From Duncaniella sp. (GTDB lineage: Bacteria; Bacteroidota; Bacteroidia; Bacteroidales; Muribaculaceae): 32,569 bases of DNA. Under the pieces are notes generated by a model. It was not told the DNA's origin and did not search any database. It worked only from the letters and a program-made list of their open reading frames with translations. Below are positions 1 through 7,192 of this stretch, one piece after another. Location of the stretch: NCBI GenBank assembly GCA_029052375.1, contig JAIDJD010000334.1, positions 1 through 32,569 of the forward strand, written 5' to 3'. Within the stretch, counting starts at the first letter, position 1. Each line of letters starts with the position of its first letter. A program made the translations under genes and the position numbers.

Positions 1-53
1 CGAGATCTACACGCGTAAGCTCGTCGGCAGCGTCAGATGGGTATAAGCGACAG
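1..53 (+). other. Residual Illumina Nextera i5 adapter (not genomic)
   Basis: Bases 1-12 (CGAGATCTACAC) are the end of the P5 oligo. Bases 13-20 (GCGTAAGC) differ by one base from a common Nextera i5 index, GCGTAAGA. Bases 21-34 (TCGTCGGCAGCGTC) are the Nextera read-1 linker. Bases 35-53 match the 19-bp Tn5 mosaic end AGATGTGTATAAGAGACAG with two mismatches. The order is exactly that of a library molecule, so genomic sequence starts at 54 and the contig edge is a sequencing artefact. Confidence 0.97.
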
Positions 54-153
54 CCAGATCACCGTGCTCATGCCCGACGGCAAGACAACGTCCACCGTCG
101 GCTTCATGACCCGCGAGGAGTTTGTCAGCTTCCTCGAAGGAGCTTTCAAATAA
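54..153 (+). CDS. 3' end of a truncated gene, possibly thioredoxin-fold
   Basis: An open frame runs from the adapter junction to TAA at 151-153 and encodes about 32 C-terminal residues, including VLMPDGKTTSTVGFM and EEFVSFLEGAFK. The pattern of a DGK turn, a glycine-aromatic strand and a final helix with EEFxxFL resembles the C-terminus of thioredoxin-like or DsbD-type proteins, but this is too short for a firm family call. The 5' part is missing because the contig begins in adapter sequence. A strong hairpin follows 31 bases after the stop, which supports this being a real gene end. Confidence 0.6.
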
Positions 154-184
154 ATCTATCAGCTGAATACATCAACCCATCACC

Positions 185-216
185 TGTGTCATGGCATATC
201 CACGTGCCATGACACA
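185..216. terminator. Intrinsic terminator, probably bidirectional
   Basis: A perfect 12-bp stem (185-196 with 205-216, core GTGTCATGGCA) encloses an 8-nt loop and is followed by a T-rich stretch. It lies between the truncated plus-strand gene and the convergent acyltransferase gene, so it can serve both. Confidence 0.85.
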
Positions 217-248
217 TTCGTTTTCATCCCGATTGTCCCCAACGCCCT

Positions 249-1307
249 CTACACGGCTCCTTGAAGCCTTCTGCGTATGCGGATTTCAACCATATTCAAT
301 ATCCAGGACAAGACCCAGACTACCGATATGCACAGCATAAATGCAGGCGCCGCGCTGACGCTCCCCTCTCCACGAAAATACACAAACATCTGAATTACTG
401 GAAAATGCATGAGATAAATATTGTACGAAATATTATCTCGTTTCCCTTCCCATGTTCCCCATCGGCCTACCATTGAAAACCACACGACCATAACAGACAG
501 GGCCAGCGGATGGATAAGAATATATCCATAAGGCACATAGTCGCACAACAGCATCAAAACAGCGGCCCCGACCATAAGCAAATACTTGTGTCTCATGAAT
601 TCGTCGAACCAATAGCGGCACAGCACCCCTATATAAAAATAAGACAACTGTCCCAGAAACTGACGTCCGACGATATTGTATATTTCCTCTTCTGTGTTCT
701 CGTACATGATACGGAAGGCAATCCTGTATCCACAAGCCGCAATATATATCAGCACAAACATCAGTGTCGGACTCACTCTTAGGCGCCTTATGAGCCAGGC
801 TACTGCCGGAGGTGTCAAATACAGGCACCACTCCACCTTCATAGTCCACAGAGACCCATTGACGGCAGGAATATCAAAGCCGCTGAATACCCCGGGGAGT
901 GCAGGCTGAAGAAAGTTGAGAAAGGCCATGTTGCACACGACATATCTCCAGAACTCTCCGGACAAAAAGTAATCCCTTATTCCGGCCGTAGAGATAAAAC
1001 CGAATACAAAGGCAAAAAACAATACCGTAATCCAGTATGCCGGGAGTATCCGCCGGGCTCTTGACAGCAGGTATGTCTTTAAGTCAGGCTTGCGGATATA
1101 ACTCCCGTAAATCAAGAACCCGCTCAGAGCAAAAAAACCTCCCACTCCCGAATAGCTTGACATCGGAAACCACACATCATAGCCCGCCAAAGTATTGAAA
1201 TGAGCGACTACCACAGCCAAAGCCAACACATAGCGCACGACCCCCATATTGTTTGGAGTCGGTATGGAACAGGGCACAGTATTGGGTCTTGATCCCGATT
1301 CAGCCAT
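249..1307 (-). CDS. Acyltransferase family 3 (OafA/YrhL-type) membrane protein
   Basis: The 352-residue protein is an integral membrane acyltransferase of the family that O-acylates cell-surface sugars. Family marks are the first membrane helix with a likely catalytic His (ALAVVVAHFN, His36), the following FFALSGFLIYGSY segment, and the arginine-rich SRARRILPAYW motif. About ten hydrophobic helices follow. Length is normal for a stand-alone member. The first ATG (1307) fits the promoter at 1358-1389. A second Met at residue 21 (1247) lies just before the first helix and is an alternative. The region is visibly AT-richer than its neighbours and uses more AT-ending codons, which suggests recent acquisition, as is common for surface-polysaccharide genes. 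No glycan cluster is visible beside it, so the substrate is unknown. Confidence 0.88.
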   Translation of the reverse strand: MAESGSRPNTVPCSIPTPNNMGVVRYVLALAVVVAHFNTLAGYDVWFPMSSYSGVGGFFALSGFLIYGSYIRKPDLKTYLLSRARRILPAYWITVLFFAFVFGFISTAGIRDYFLSGEFWRYVVCNMAFLNFLQPALPGVFSGFDIPAVNGSLWTMKVEWCLYLTPPAVAWLIRRLRVSPTLMFVLIYIAACGYRIAFRIMYENTEEEIYNIVGRQFLGQLSYFYIGVLCRYWFDEFMRHKYLLMVGAAVLMLLCDYVPYGYILIHPLALSVMVVWFSMVGRWGTWEGKRDNISYNIYLMHFPVIQMFVYFRGEGSVSAAPAFMLCISVVWVLSWILNMVEIRIRRRLQGAV

Positions 1308-1357
1308 TGGAACAATTATTAAATCAGAAGAAACTTACAAAAATTGAAAACCGTCAG

Positions 1358-1389
1358 CAAAGGTAATCAACTTTGCCGGACACACCAAA
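1358..1389 (-). promoter_or_regulatory. Bacteroidota sigma-ABfr promoter for the acyltransferase gene
   Basis: On the minus strand there is a -33 TTTG (1386-1389), a 20-nt spacer and a -7 TACCTTTG (1358-1365). Transcription would start near 1351, about 44 nt before the ATG at 1307. Confidence 0.8.
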
Positions 1390-1486
1390 TATTCGCGCCT
1401 GCCGCCAAAATAAAACCGTTCCCAAATCCGTTATACCCTGAGGGGCGGCTTGTCCGTGCCCGCCAAGACACAAGACCACCACACAG

Positions 1487-2068
1487 ATGCAGAAGATAGT
1501 ATTCGCCACCAACAATCCCCACAAGCTTGAAGAAGTCCGACGCATGGCCCAAGGCAAGCTCGAGATACTCTCCCTGGCCGACATCGGCTGTCACGAAGAC
1601 ATACCCGAGACCGCAGACACCCTCGAGGGGAACGCCCTGATCAAGGCACGCTATGTCAGCGACCGCTACGGGCTCGACTGCTTTGCCGACGACACGGGCC
1701 TCATGACAGACGCCCTCGGGGGCGCGCCCGGCGTCCTCTCGGCCAGGTATGCCGGCCCCGGACACGACAGCGCGGCCAACATGGCCCTCCTGCTCCGCAA
1801 CATGGAGGGTAAGGAAGACCGCTCGGCACGCTTTGTCACGGTCATAGCCCTTGTCCGCGGCGGCGAGACCACGCTCTTCGAAGGCCGTGTGGAGGGCACA
1901 ATCCTCACGGAACCCTCGGGCGAGGGCGGATTCGGCTACGACCCCATCTTCGCCCCCGCCGAGACCGGCATAGCCTTTGCCGCAATGACGCCCGAGGCCA
2001 AGAACGCCATATCTCACCGCGGACGTGCCACACGCAAGCTGATGGAGCATCTCCTCGGCAGGCCCTGA
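1487..2068 (+). CDS. rdgB: XTP/dITP diphosphatase (RdgB/HAM1 family)
   Basis: The 193-residue cytosolic enzyme hydrolyses non-canonical purine nucleoside triphosphates (ITP, dITP, XTP) to monophosphates and pyrophosphate, keeping them out of DNA and RNA. Hallmarks are the N-terminal [13 protein letters not shown] phosphate-binding motif, [25 protein letters not shown] with the metal-binding acidic pair, GFGYDPIF, and the C-terminal SHRGRA motif. Length is typical. The start at 1487 puts the conserved TNN motif at residue 8, as usual. No clear TAnnTTTG element was found just upstream. The porZ-like gene follows after 59 bases with no terminator, so the two may be co-transcribed. Confidence 0.96.
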   Translation: MQKIVFATNNPHKLEEVRRMAQGKLEILSLADIGCHEDIPETADTLEGNALIKARYVSDRYGLDCFADDTGLMTDALGGAPGVLSARYAGPGHDSAANMALLLRNMEGKEDRSARFVTVIALVRGGETTLFEGRVEGTILTEPSGEGGFGYDPIFAPAETGIAFAAMTPEAKNAISHRGRATRKLMEHLLGRP

Positions 2069-2127
2069 CAGCCCTGCGGCAGACATACGCCCCTCTCGCC
2101 ATCCTCAACCTTACAACACAGCCACCA

Positions 2128-4599
2128 ATGCTCAGACGCACAGCCTACATCCTGATTCTCATCCTTGCCTCAGCCCTCAACGCCTCGGCCACCATGGCCA
2201 CAGGGGCGTGGAAAAACTATCCCGTGGCAGGCGAGTTCTCTCACCTCATAGATGCCGGACAGCGTGTCTGGTATGTCTCCGGAGGCCGCCTCAGCTATTA
2301 CGACAAGGAGGCCGGCGAGACATACTCGTACGAGGCCGGACGTGACCTCAGCGACTTTGTCATCACGGGCCTCTACCGCAACAATGCAGGCAGATACGTC
2401 GTGGTCACATACGACAATTCCAACATAGACATCGTCTATGACGACGCCTCGAAAGGCGTGGTCAACATCCCCGACATCCGCGACTCGGCCATCAACGCCG
2501 ACAAGACTGTCACCTCCGTGGCCTTCCATGGAGACAACATATATGTAGGCACACTCTTCGGACTGGTGATCGTAGACGAGAAGCGAGCCGAAATCAAAGA
2601 GTCAGGCATATACAACAGCCACGGCATCAACTCGCTGTGCGCACTTGCCGACGGCCTGCTGATATCCCCCTCGGGATACAGCGACGACCACTACCCCCTG
2701 CTCTTCCACCGCTGGGGAGAGCGCATACACCGCTACGAGAACTTCACCGTGCTCATGCAGGATGCCGGCCACACCTTCACGTCGCTCACGCCGCTCGGAG
2801 GCAATATGGCGGCCGGACGTCAGTGGGGACGCGCAAAGCTCATACAAGCAAAGCCGTCGGTGCCCGGCGCCGGATTGGGCAACATCTACACCTCCTCTTC
2901 CGTCTACGAGTTCTCCCGGCTCCCGGACAAGGGCGTGGCCTTCCTCTCCACGGACGGATATCTCTGTTCCACCGACTCGCTCGGCCAGCTCTCGCAGTCG
3001 CGCTACGCGCTTCCGGAATCACTGCGCAAACAGCTCATGTCCACCTCGGGGAGCTATACACGCGGCTTCTGGCTCGCATCCGAGGATGGCCTCGGCGAAT
3101 ACCGCATACGTGAGGCCGACGGGTCGACCGAAGTGCTTCGCGACAAGAGCCGTCCCTCGGACGCCACCACCTTCAGCTCTATCTGCCGCATCTATCCCGA
3201 CGCCTCGGGACGCGGCTTCATAATCTCAAATCTCGGCACCAATACCGGACATCCCGTAGGCAAGGGAGACCGAATGGACATCCCGATGAAAGCCGATGCC
3301 TACATAGACGGTCAATTTACCGAGATAGACCCCGAGGTGACCACCTCCAGCAGTTTCACACAGGGCATCCAGAACTCGCTCGGAAAGAAGAAAGTCCTAT
3401 GCCCCACATGGATTTCTGAAGACCCCGACACTCCGGGACGCTATTACATATCCTCCGGAGCCGAAGGCCTCTATGTCGTGGACGGGAACAAGCAGGTGGC
3501 CCACTTCACCGAAGCCAACTCGCCCTTCTACCGTCCCTGGATGCTCTTCTGCTCCTACAACACCATAGACCACAAGGGCAATCTATGGGTTGCATCGACA
3601 ACTCTAACCAGCGGCAAAACTACCGTCTTCATGCTGCCAGCCGAGAAACGCCGCCGCGCCGACCTCTCGACCATCACCAAGGCAGACTGGGTAGAGACCG
3701 CTTTCGGCAACACCATTTTTGAAAAGGATGCATTCCTTGTTGTATGCAGACACTCCAACATCGTCCTCTCCTTTGACAGACATCCCTCTACCGCCTTTGA
3801 GGCGCTGCGCCACAACGGCAACCTCACGGATGCGGGCTCGTTCCGCTACGCATCATGGCCCTCTGTCACAGACACAGACGGCAAAGCCTTTGCTCCCAGC
3901 TGGAGATGCGGGGTTGAAGACAAGAAAGGCACTGTATGGATCGGGACTGACATGGGCGTTGTCACCATACCCAATCCCAACTCCGTCATGGAATCAGGAT
4001 TTGCCATCAACCGCGTCAAGGTGCCGCGCAACGACGGCACCAACCTGGCCGACTACCTGCTCGAGAGCGAGAACATCATAGCCATAGCCGTAGACAACTC
4101 CAACCGCAAGTGGATAGGCACGGCCAACTCCGGCCTCTACCTGGTCAGCGAGAACGGCGACGAGATAATATCCCACTACACCACAGACAACTCGCCACTC
4201 CCCTCCAATGCCATCTGCGGCCTCCATGCCGACCCCTCGTCCAACTCTCTGTTCATAGCCACGCTCTCGGGCCTGCTTGAGTTATCGACAGACTCCTCGC
4301 CCGCCATGGACGACTATTCAGAGGCCTATGCCTATCCCAACCCCCTGACACCCGACTATACCGGATGGGTGACCATCACGGGCCTCATGGCCGACTCTAT
4401 GGTAAAGATCGTAGACCAGAACATGAACCTCGTCTACCAGACCACCTCTGAGGGAGGCATGGCCACATGGGACGGGTGCAACATGAACGGACAGCGCGTC
4501 CGCTCGGGCGTCTACTACGTGCTGGCATCGTCCGGCGGAGAGAGCGCGGCCTCGGCCTCATCGGCGGCGGTGGCCACCAAGATTCTTGTCATAAACTGA
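2128..4599 (+). CDS. porZ: PorZ-like beta-propeller protein with type IX secretion C-terminal domain
   Basis: The 823-residue protein has a signal peptide (about residues 1-24). Two-component-regulator-type beta-propeller repeats follow (for example VWYVSGGRLSYYD, IYVGTLFGLVIVD, LWVASTT, VWIGTDMGVVTIPN and KWIGTANSGLYLV). The last 90 or so residues look like a type IX secretion sorting domain: YPNPLTPDYTGWVTITGL, ATWDGCNMNGQRVRSGVYYVL and a terminal ATKILVIN. In Porphyromonas, PorZ is a surface part of the T9SS attachment complex that delivers anionic LPS to sortase PorU. The N-terminal pattern (GAWKNYP, short propeller blades, NIDIVYDD) matches that protein well. Other T9SS genes are not in the window. 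It could instead be another propeller cargo protein. Confidence 0.8.
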   Translation: MLRRTAYILILILASALNASATMATGAWKNYPVAGEFSHLIDAGQRVWYVSGGRLSYYDKEAGETYSYEAGRDLSDFVITGLYRNNAGRYVVVTYDNSNIDIVYDDASKGVVNIPDIRDSAINADKTVTSVAFHGDNIYVGTLFGLVIVDEKRAEIKESGIYNSHGINSLCALADGLLISPSGYSDDHYPLLFHRWGERIHRYENFTVLMQDAGHTFTSLTPLGGNMAAGRQWGRAKLIQAKPSVPGAGLGNIYTSSSVYEFSRLPDKGVAFLSTDGYLCSTDSLGQLSQSRYALPESLRKQLMSTSGSYTRGFWLASEDGLGEYRIREADGSTEVLRDKSRPSDATTFSSICRIYPDASGRGFIISNLGTNTGHPVGKGDRMDIPMKADAYIDGQFTEIDPEVTTSSSFTQGIQNSLGKKKVLCPTWISEDPDTPGRYYISSGAEGLYVVDGNKQVAHFTEANSPFYRPWMLFCSYNTIDHKGNLWVASTTLTSGKTTVFMLPAEKRRRADLSTITKADWVETAFGNTIFEKDAFLVVCRHSNIVLSFDRHPSTAFEALRHNGNLTDAGSFRYASWPSVTDTDGKAFAPSWRCGVEDKKGTVWIGTDMGVVTIPNPNSVMESGFAINRVKVPRNDGTNLADYLLESENIIAIAVDNSNRKWIGTANSGLYLVSENGDEIISHYTTDNSPLPSNAICGLHADPSSNSLFIATLSGLLELSTDSSPAMDDYSEAYAYPNPLTPDYTGWVTITGLMADSMVKIVDQNMNLVYQTTSEGGMATWDGCNMNGQRVRSGVYYVLASSGGESAASASSAAVATKILVIN

Positions 4600-4662
4600 A
4601 AACCTACTTATTTTTTCCGGCGTTATAAGAACAGCCCAGATTACGCAACAGATAGGATTCAT

Positions 4663-5190
4663 ATGGAAAAACTAAGATATGCCGACGAGACTGACCGATG
4701 CTTCGGCGCGGCCGGAATGGCTGTCAGCCTCGTGATATATGACGGCGAAGACCTCCTGACATCGATTTCGCTCGACAACGCCTCCGAGGCCGACACCGTG
4801 GAGATGAGCCCCGATTTCTACTTTGCCGGGAGCCCCGCCGTCTCTGCCAAGGCCTCCTGGCACCAGATGGTCAAGAACTACAATATAGGCGTGGCCATGG
4901 TGATAGCCAATCTCCTGTGCCGATACTACGTCAACCGCCACACCGGACTGCCCGAAGATATCCGCGCCACCCTGCGCGACATCGCGGCCGAAGAGGGCCG
5001 CGCCGCCTGCCAGCTGGACGACGACGAAATCGACTCGATATTCGAAAAGAACTTCAGCTATCTCTCGCGCGTATTCTCTCACCGCGGGGTACAGTCTGTG
5101 GTCTACGACTTCACGTCGGCCCTGGCGTCGAAGCGCACACTCTCGCGCCTCGACACCCTCGACCTGCTCTCTGCCCTGCAGTCGCTCTGA
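4663..5190 (+). CDS. Conserved hypothetical protein, function unknown
   Basis: I do not recognise this 175-residue family. There is no signal peptide or membrane helix, so it is probably cytosolic. The N-terminal half reads as beta strands (MAVSLVIYDGEDLLTSISLDN) and the C-terminal half as helices (WHQMVKNYNIGVAMVIANLLCRYYV, then DDDEIDSIFEKNFSYLSRVF). The end is leucine-rich. It follows the porZ-like gene after 63 bases in the same direction and may be co-transcribed. It converges with the PLP-enzyme gene with only four bases between the two stop codons and no visible terminator. Base composition and codon use match the neighbours, and the frame is clean, so it is a real gene. Confidence 0.8.
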   Translation: MEKLRYADETDRCFGAAGMAVSLVIYDGEDLLTSISLDNASEADTVEMSPDFYFAGSPAVSAKASWHQMVKNYNIGVAMVIANLLCRYYVNRHTGLPEDIRATLRDIAAEEGRAACQLDDDEIDSIFEKNFSYLSRVFSHRGVQSVVYDFTSALASKRTLSRLDTLDLLSALQSL

Positions 5191-5194
5191 CGGC

Positions 5195-6373
5195 TCAGAC
5201 CCGCGCCTCGAGGGCGGCCTTGAGGCGTCCGAGCGCGTCGAGTATCACCGAGCGGGGCGACCCGACGTTGAGACGCATATATCCGCGTCCCTCGTCGCCG
5301 AAGATGGCGCCGTCGTTCAGCGCGAGGTGGGCGCCGCCGAGGAAGAGCTCTACAATCTGCTCGTGGCTCAGGCCTGTGCCGCGGCAGTCGAGCCATATCA
5401 GGAACGACGCGGCCGGGCGCACGGGCGTTATCTGGGGCAGGTGTTCCCTGCAATACTCCTCGACGGCCATGATATTGCCCTCGATATAGGCGGTGACGGC
5501 GTCGAGCCAGGGCTCTCCGTTGCAGTATGCGGCCTCGGCGGCCACTGTGGCCACGAAGGTTGGCTCTGAGAATTCGTTGACCTCCATCCATTCGTAGAAC
5601 CCGCGGCGGAGCTCCTCGTCCTTGACCACTATCCACGAGCTCGCGAGCCCCGGGATATTGAATGTCTTGGAGGGGGCGCCGAGCATTATGCCCGTGGCCT
5701 CGGCGTCGGCCGACACAGACAGATAGGGGATGTGGCCGCCGCCCCAGAGCATGATGTCGCCGTGTATCTCGTCCGAGATTACCTTGACGCCATAGCGCCT
5801 GGCCAGCGAAGCCACGCGGCGGAGGGTCTCGGCGCTCCACTGTATGCCCACGGGATTGTGGGGATTGCAGAGTATCATCATCGCCGGACGCTCGGCCCCG
5901 AACTTTCTCTCGAGGTCCTCGAGGTCCATCTCGTACCCCTCGGCCGTGCGCCTCAGAGGAGATGTGACACACACGAGGCCGTTGCCCTCTATCAGCCTGC
6001 GGAAAGGATGGTAGACGGGGGGCTGTATCAGTATCCTGTCGCCCTTGCGCGCAAAGTATTGGAGGATGAAGCCTATGCCCCTGACCACACCGTTGACATA
6101 CGCTATCTCTGCCTGGTCCACGGCCCAGCCGTGGCGGTGGCGCAGCCAGGACTGGATAGACCTCTTGTATCCCTCGGGCACCACGGAATAGCCGTAGATG
6201 TGATGGGCCATGCGGCGTTCGAGGGCCTCGGCTATCTCGGGCGCCACCTCAAAGTCCATGTCGGCTATCCACAGCGGCGTGGAATCTTCACAGCCGAAAA
6301 ACGCCTTGAGCGCATCGGTCTTAATGGCCCCGGTCCCCCGGCGGTCAATTATCTTGTCGAAATCATAGGCCAT
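5195..6373 (-). CDS. patB: PatB/MalY-type PLP-dependent C-S lyase / aminotransferase
   Basis: The 392-residue fold-type I PLP enzyme belongs to the MalY/PatB subgroup, whose members act mostly as cystathionine beta-lyases or other cysteine-S-conjugate lyases. Diagnostic features are the opening YDFDKIIDRRGTGAIKTD, PLWIADMDFEVAPEI, PPVYHPF (Tyr123), CNPHNPVG (residues 169-176), SDEIHGDI (Asp201 for the pyridine nitrogen) and GAPSKTFNIPG with the Schiff-base Lys236. Length is normal. The ATG at 6373 is placed directly before the conserved start and lies about 60 nt downstream of a good -7 element. Precise substrate (cystathionine, cystine or a conjugate) cannot be read from the sequence. Confidence 0.9.
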   Translation of the reverse strand: MAYDFDKIIDRRGTGAIKTDALKAFFGCEDSTPLWIADMDFEVAPEIAEALERRMAHHIYGYSVVPEGYKRSIQSWLRHRHGWAVDQAEIAYVNGVVRGIGFILQYFARKGDRILIQPPVYHPFRRLIEGNGLVCVTSPLRRTAEGYEMDLEDLERKFGAERPAMMILCNPHNPVGIQWSAETLRRVASLARRYGVKVISDEIHGDIMLWGGGHIPYLSVSADAEATGIMLGAPSKTFNIPGLASSWIVVKDEELRRGFYEWMEVNEFSEPTFVATVAAEAAYCNGEPWLDAVTAYIEGNIMAVEEYCREHLPQITPVRPAASFLIWLDCRGTGLSHEQIVELFLGGAHLALNDGAIFGDEGRGYMRLNVGSPRSVILDALGRLKAALEARV

Positions 6374-6439
6374 AGCTTCTCTGTTTTAGGATGTTCAGGT
6401 ATGGAGCGGTTGGATTTTATCCGGATTGATTGTCGTTTG

Positions 6440-6447
6440 CAAAGATA
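6440..6447 (-). promoter_or_regulatory. -7 promoter element for patB
   Basis: TATCTTTG on the minus strand matches TAnnTTTG. Only a weak TTG (6470-6472, 22-nt spacing) is visible at -33. Transcription would begin near 6433. It is back to back with the holin-gene promoter at 6514-6521. Confidence 0.55.
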
Positions 6448-6496
6448 CAACATTTCCTGCAATTCCAGCCAACCCTTCGGCACAATCGCACCGCGA

Positions 6497-6525
6497 GGTG
6501 CAAAAAGAGACACTAACTTTGCACC
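6497..6525 (+). promoter_or_regulatory. -7 promoter element inside an inverted repeat, upstream of the holin-like gene
   Basis: TAACTTTG at 6514-6521 matches the -7 consensus. It overlaps the right arm of a perfect 8-bp inverted repeat, GGTGCAAA (6497-6504) and TTTGCACC (6518-6525), separated by 13 nt. No -33 motif is evident. The leader would be about 100 nt. The inverted repeat could be an operator, but TTTGCA is common just after -7 boxes in these genomes, so chance is possible. Confidence 0.5.
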
Positions 6526-6627
6526 GTCGTCCGACAGCGTCCCGGCCGCAGGGCCGGATGTCACGCGCCACGGGACACTCCGCAAGGACACACACCGCAA
6601 TATCAAACCTTTAAACCCCAAATCTCT

Positions 6628-7017
6628 ATGCCTATCCTGATCTTTCTTGCCGTGAGCTATACCGGAGTGCTCGCGGCCGTCGCCGCCGACCTGCTCACGG
6701 GCATCCTCCGCGCCAGGCGCACCGGCACCCCTCTCACCTCGCGCGGATACCGCCGCACCGTCGACAAGATACGCTCCTATCTCGGCGCCATGCTCGGCCT
6801 CACCCTTGTCGACGCCGTCATCATAGCGGCGCTCGCGGCCCACAGGGCGTGCGGGGGCTCGGCTGGGGCTGTCCCGTTCCCCTACCTCACCTCGGCCGGG
6901 GCCATCGGGCTCTGTCTCATAGAGGTAAAAAGCATGATGGAAAACTCGGAGAGACGCCTCGACTTCAAGCGCGCCGCCGAGCTCGCAAAACGCCTCTTTT
7001 CGCTCCTCAGAGGCTGA
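6628..7017 (+). CDS. Small holin-like membrane protein (phage holin 4 type)
   Basis: The 129-residue protein has an N-terminal helix that ends in a charged turn (LIFLAVSYTGVLAAVAADLLTGI, then LRARRTGTPLTSRGYRRTVDKI). Two more hydrophobic helices follow (LGAMLGLTLVDAVIIAALAA and LTSAGAIGLCLIEVKSMMEN). The C-terminus is amphipathic and basic. This layout, with the DxxTGxxxA-like first helix, the SxGxxR/KT stretch and the EhkSxhEN motif, fits the toxin-secretion/phage-lysis holin family that forms membrane pores. No endolysin or other phage gene is nearby, so it is either a domesticated remnant or a host-used holin-like channel. It has its own -7 element and sits between a divergent patB and tkt. 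Confidence 0.7.
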   Translation: MPILIFLAVSYTGVLAAVAADLLTGILRARRTGTPLTSRGYRRTVDKIRSYLGAMLGLTLVDAVIIAALAAHRACGGSAGAVPFPYLTSAGAIGLCLIEVKSMMENSERRLDFKRAAELAKRLFSLLRG

Positions 7018-7084
7018 CCGCAAAGGCCCTCCGTCACATTTTCCGCCATAAACGTCCGACACCGAAAAACTTTTTGGATTTATG

Positions 7085-7116
7085 TTGGCAAATTCGGATT
7101 ATTCTCATTATCTTTG
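7085..7116 (+). promoter_or_regulatory. Promoter for transketolase
   Basis: A -33 TTG (7085-7087) and a -7 TATCTTTG (7109-7116) are about 20 nt apart. This sets the transcription start near 7123 and rules out the in-frame ATG at 7082, which lies upstream of the promoter. Confidence 0.8.
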
Positions 7117-7192
7117 CCAAAAGCGCCGACACAGCGCCGAGACTTATTGTATTTTGAACAATATACCCAACCCAACATATCCAACCACAAAC

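Noticed and set aside
7082-7192. N-terminal extension of transketolase
   Set aside because: The extra codons cover the promoter itself; the conserved N-terminus begins at 7193.
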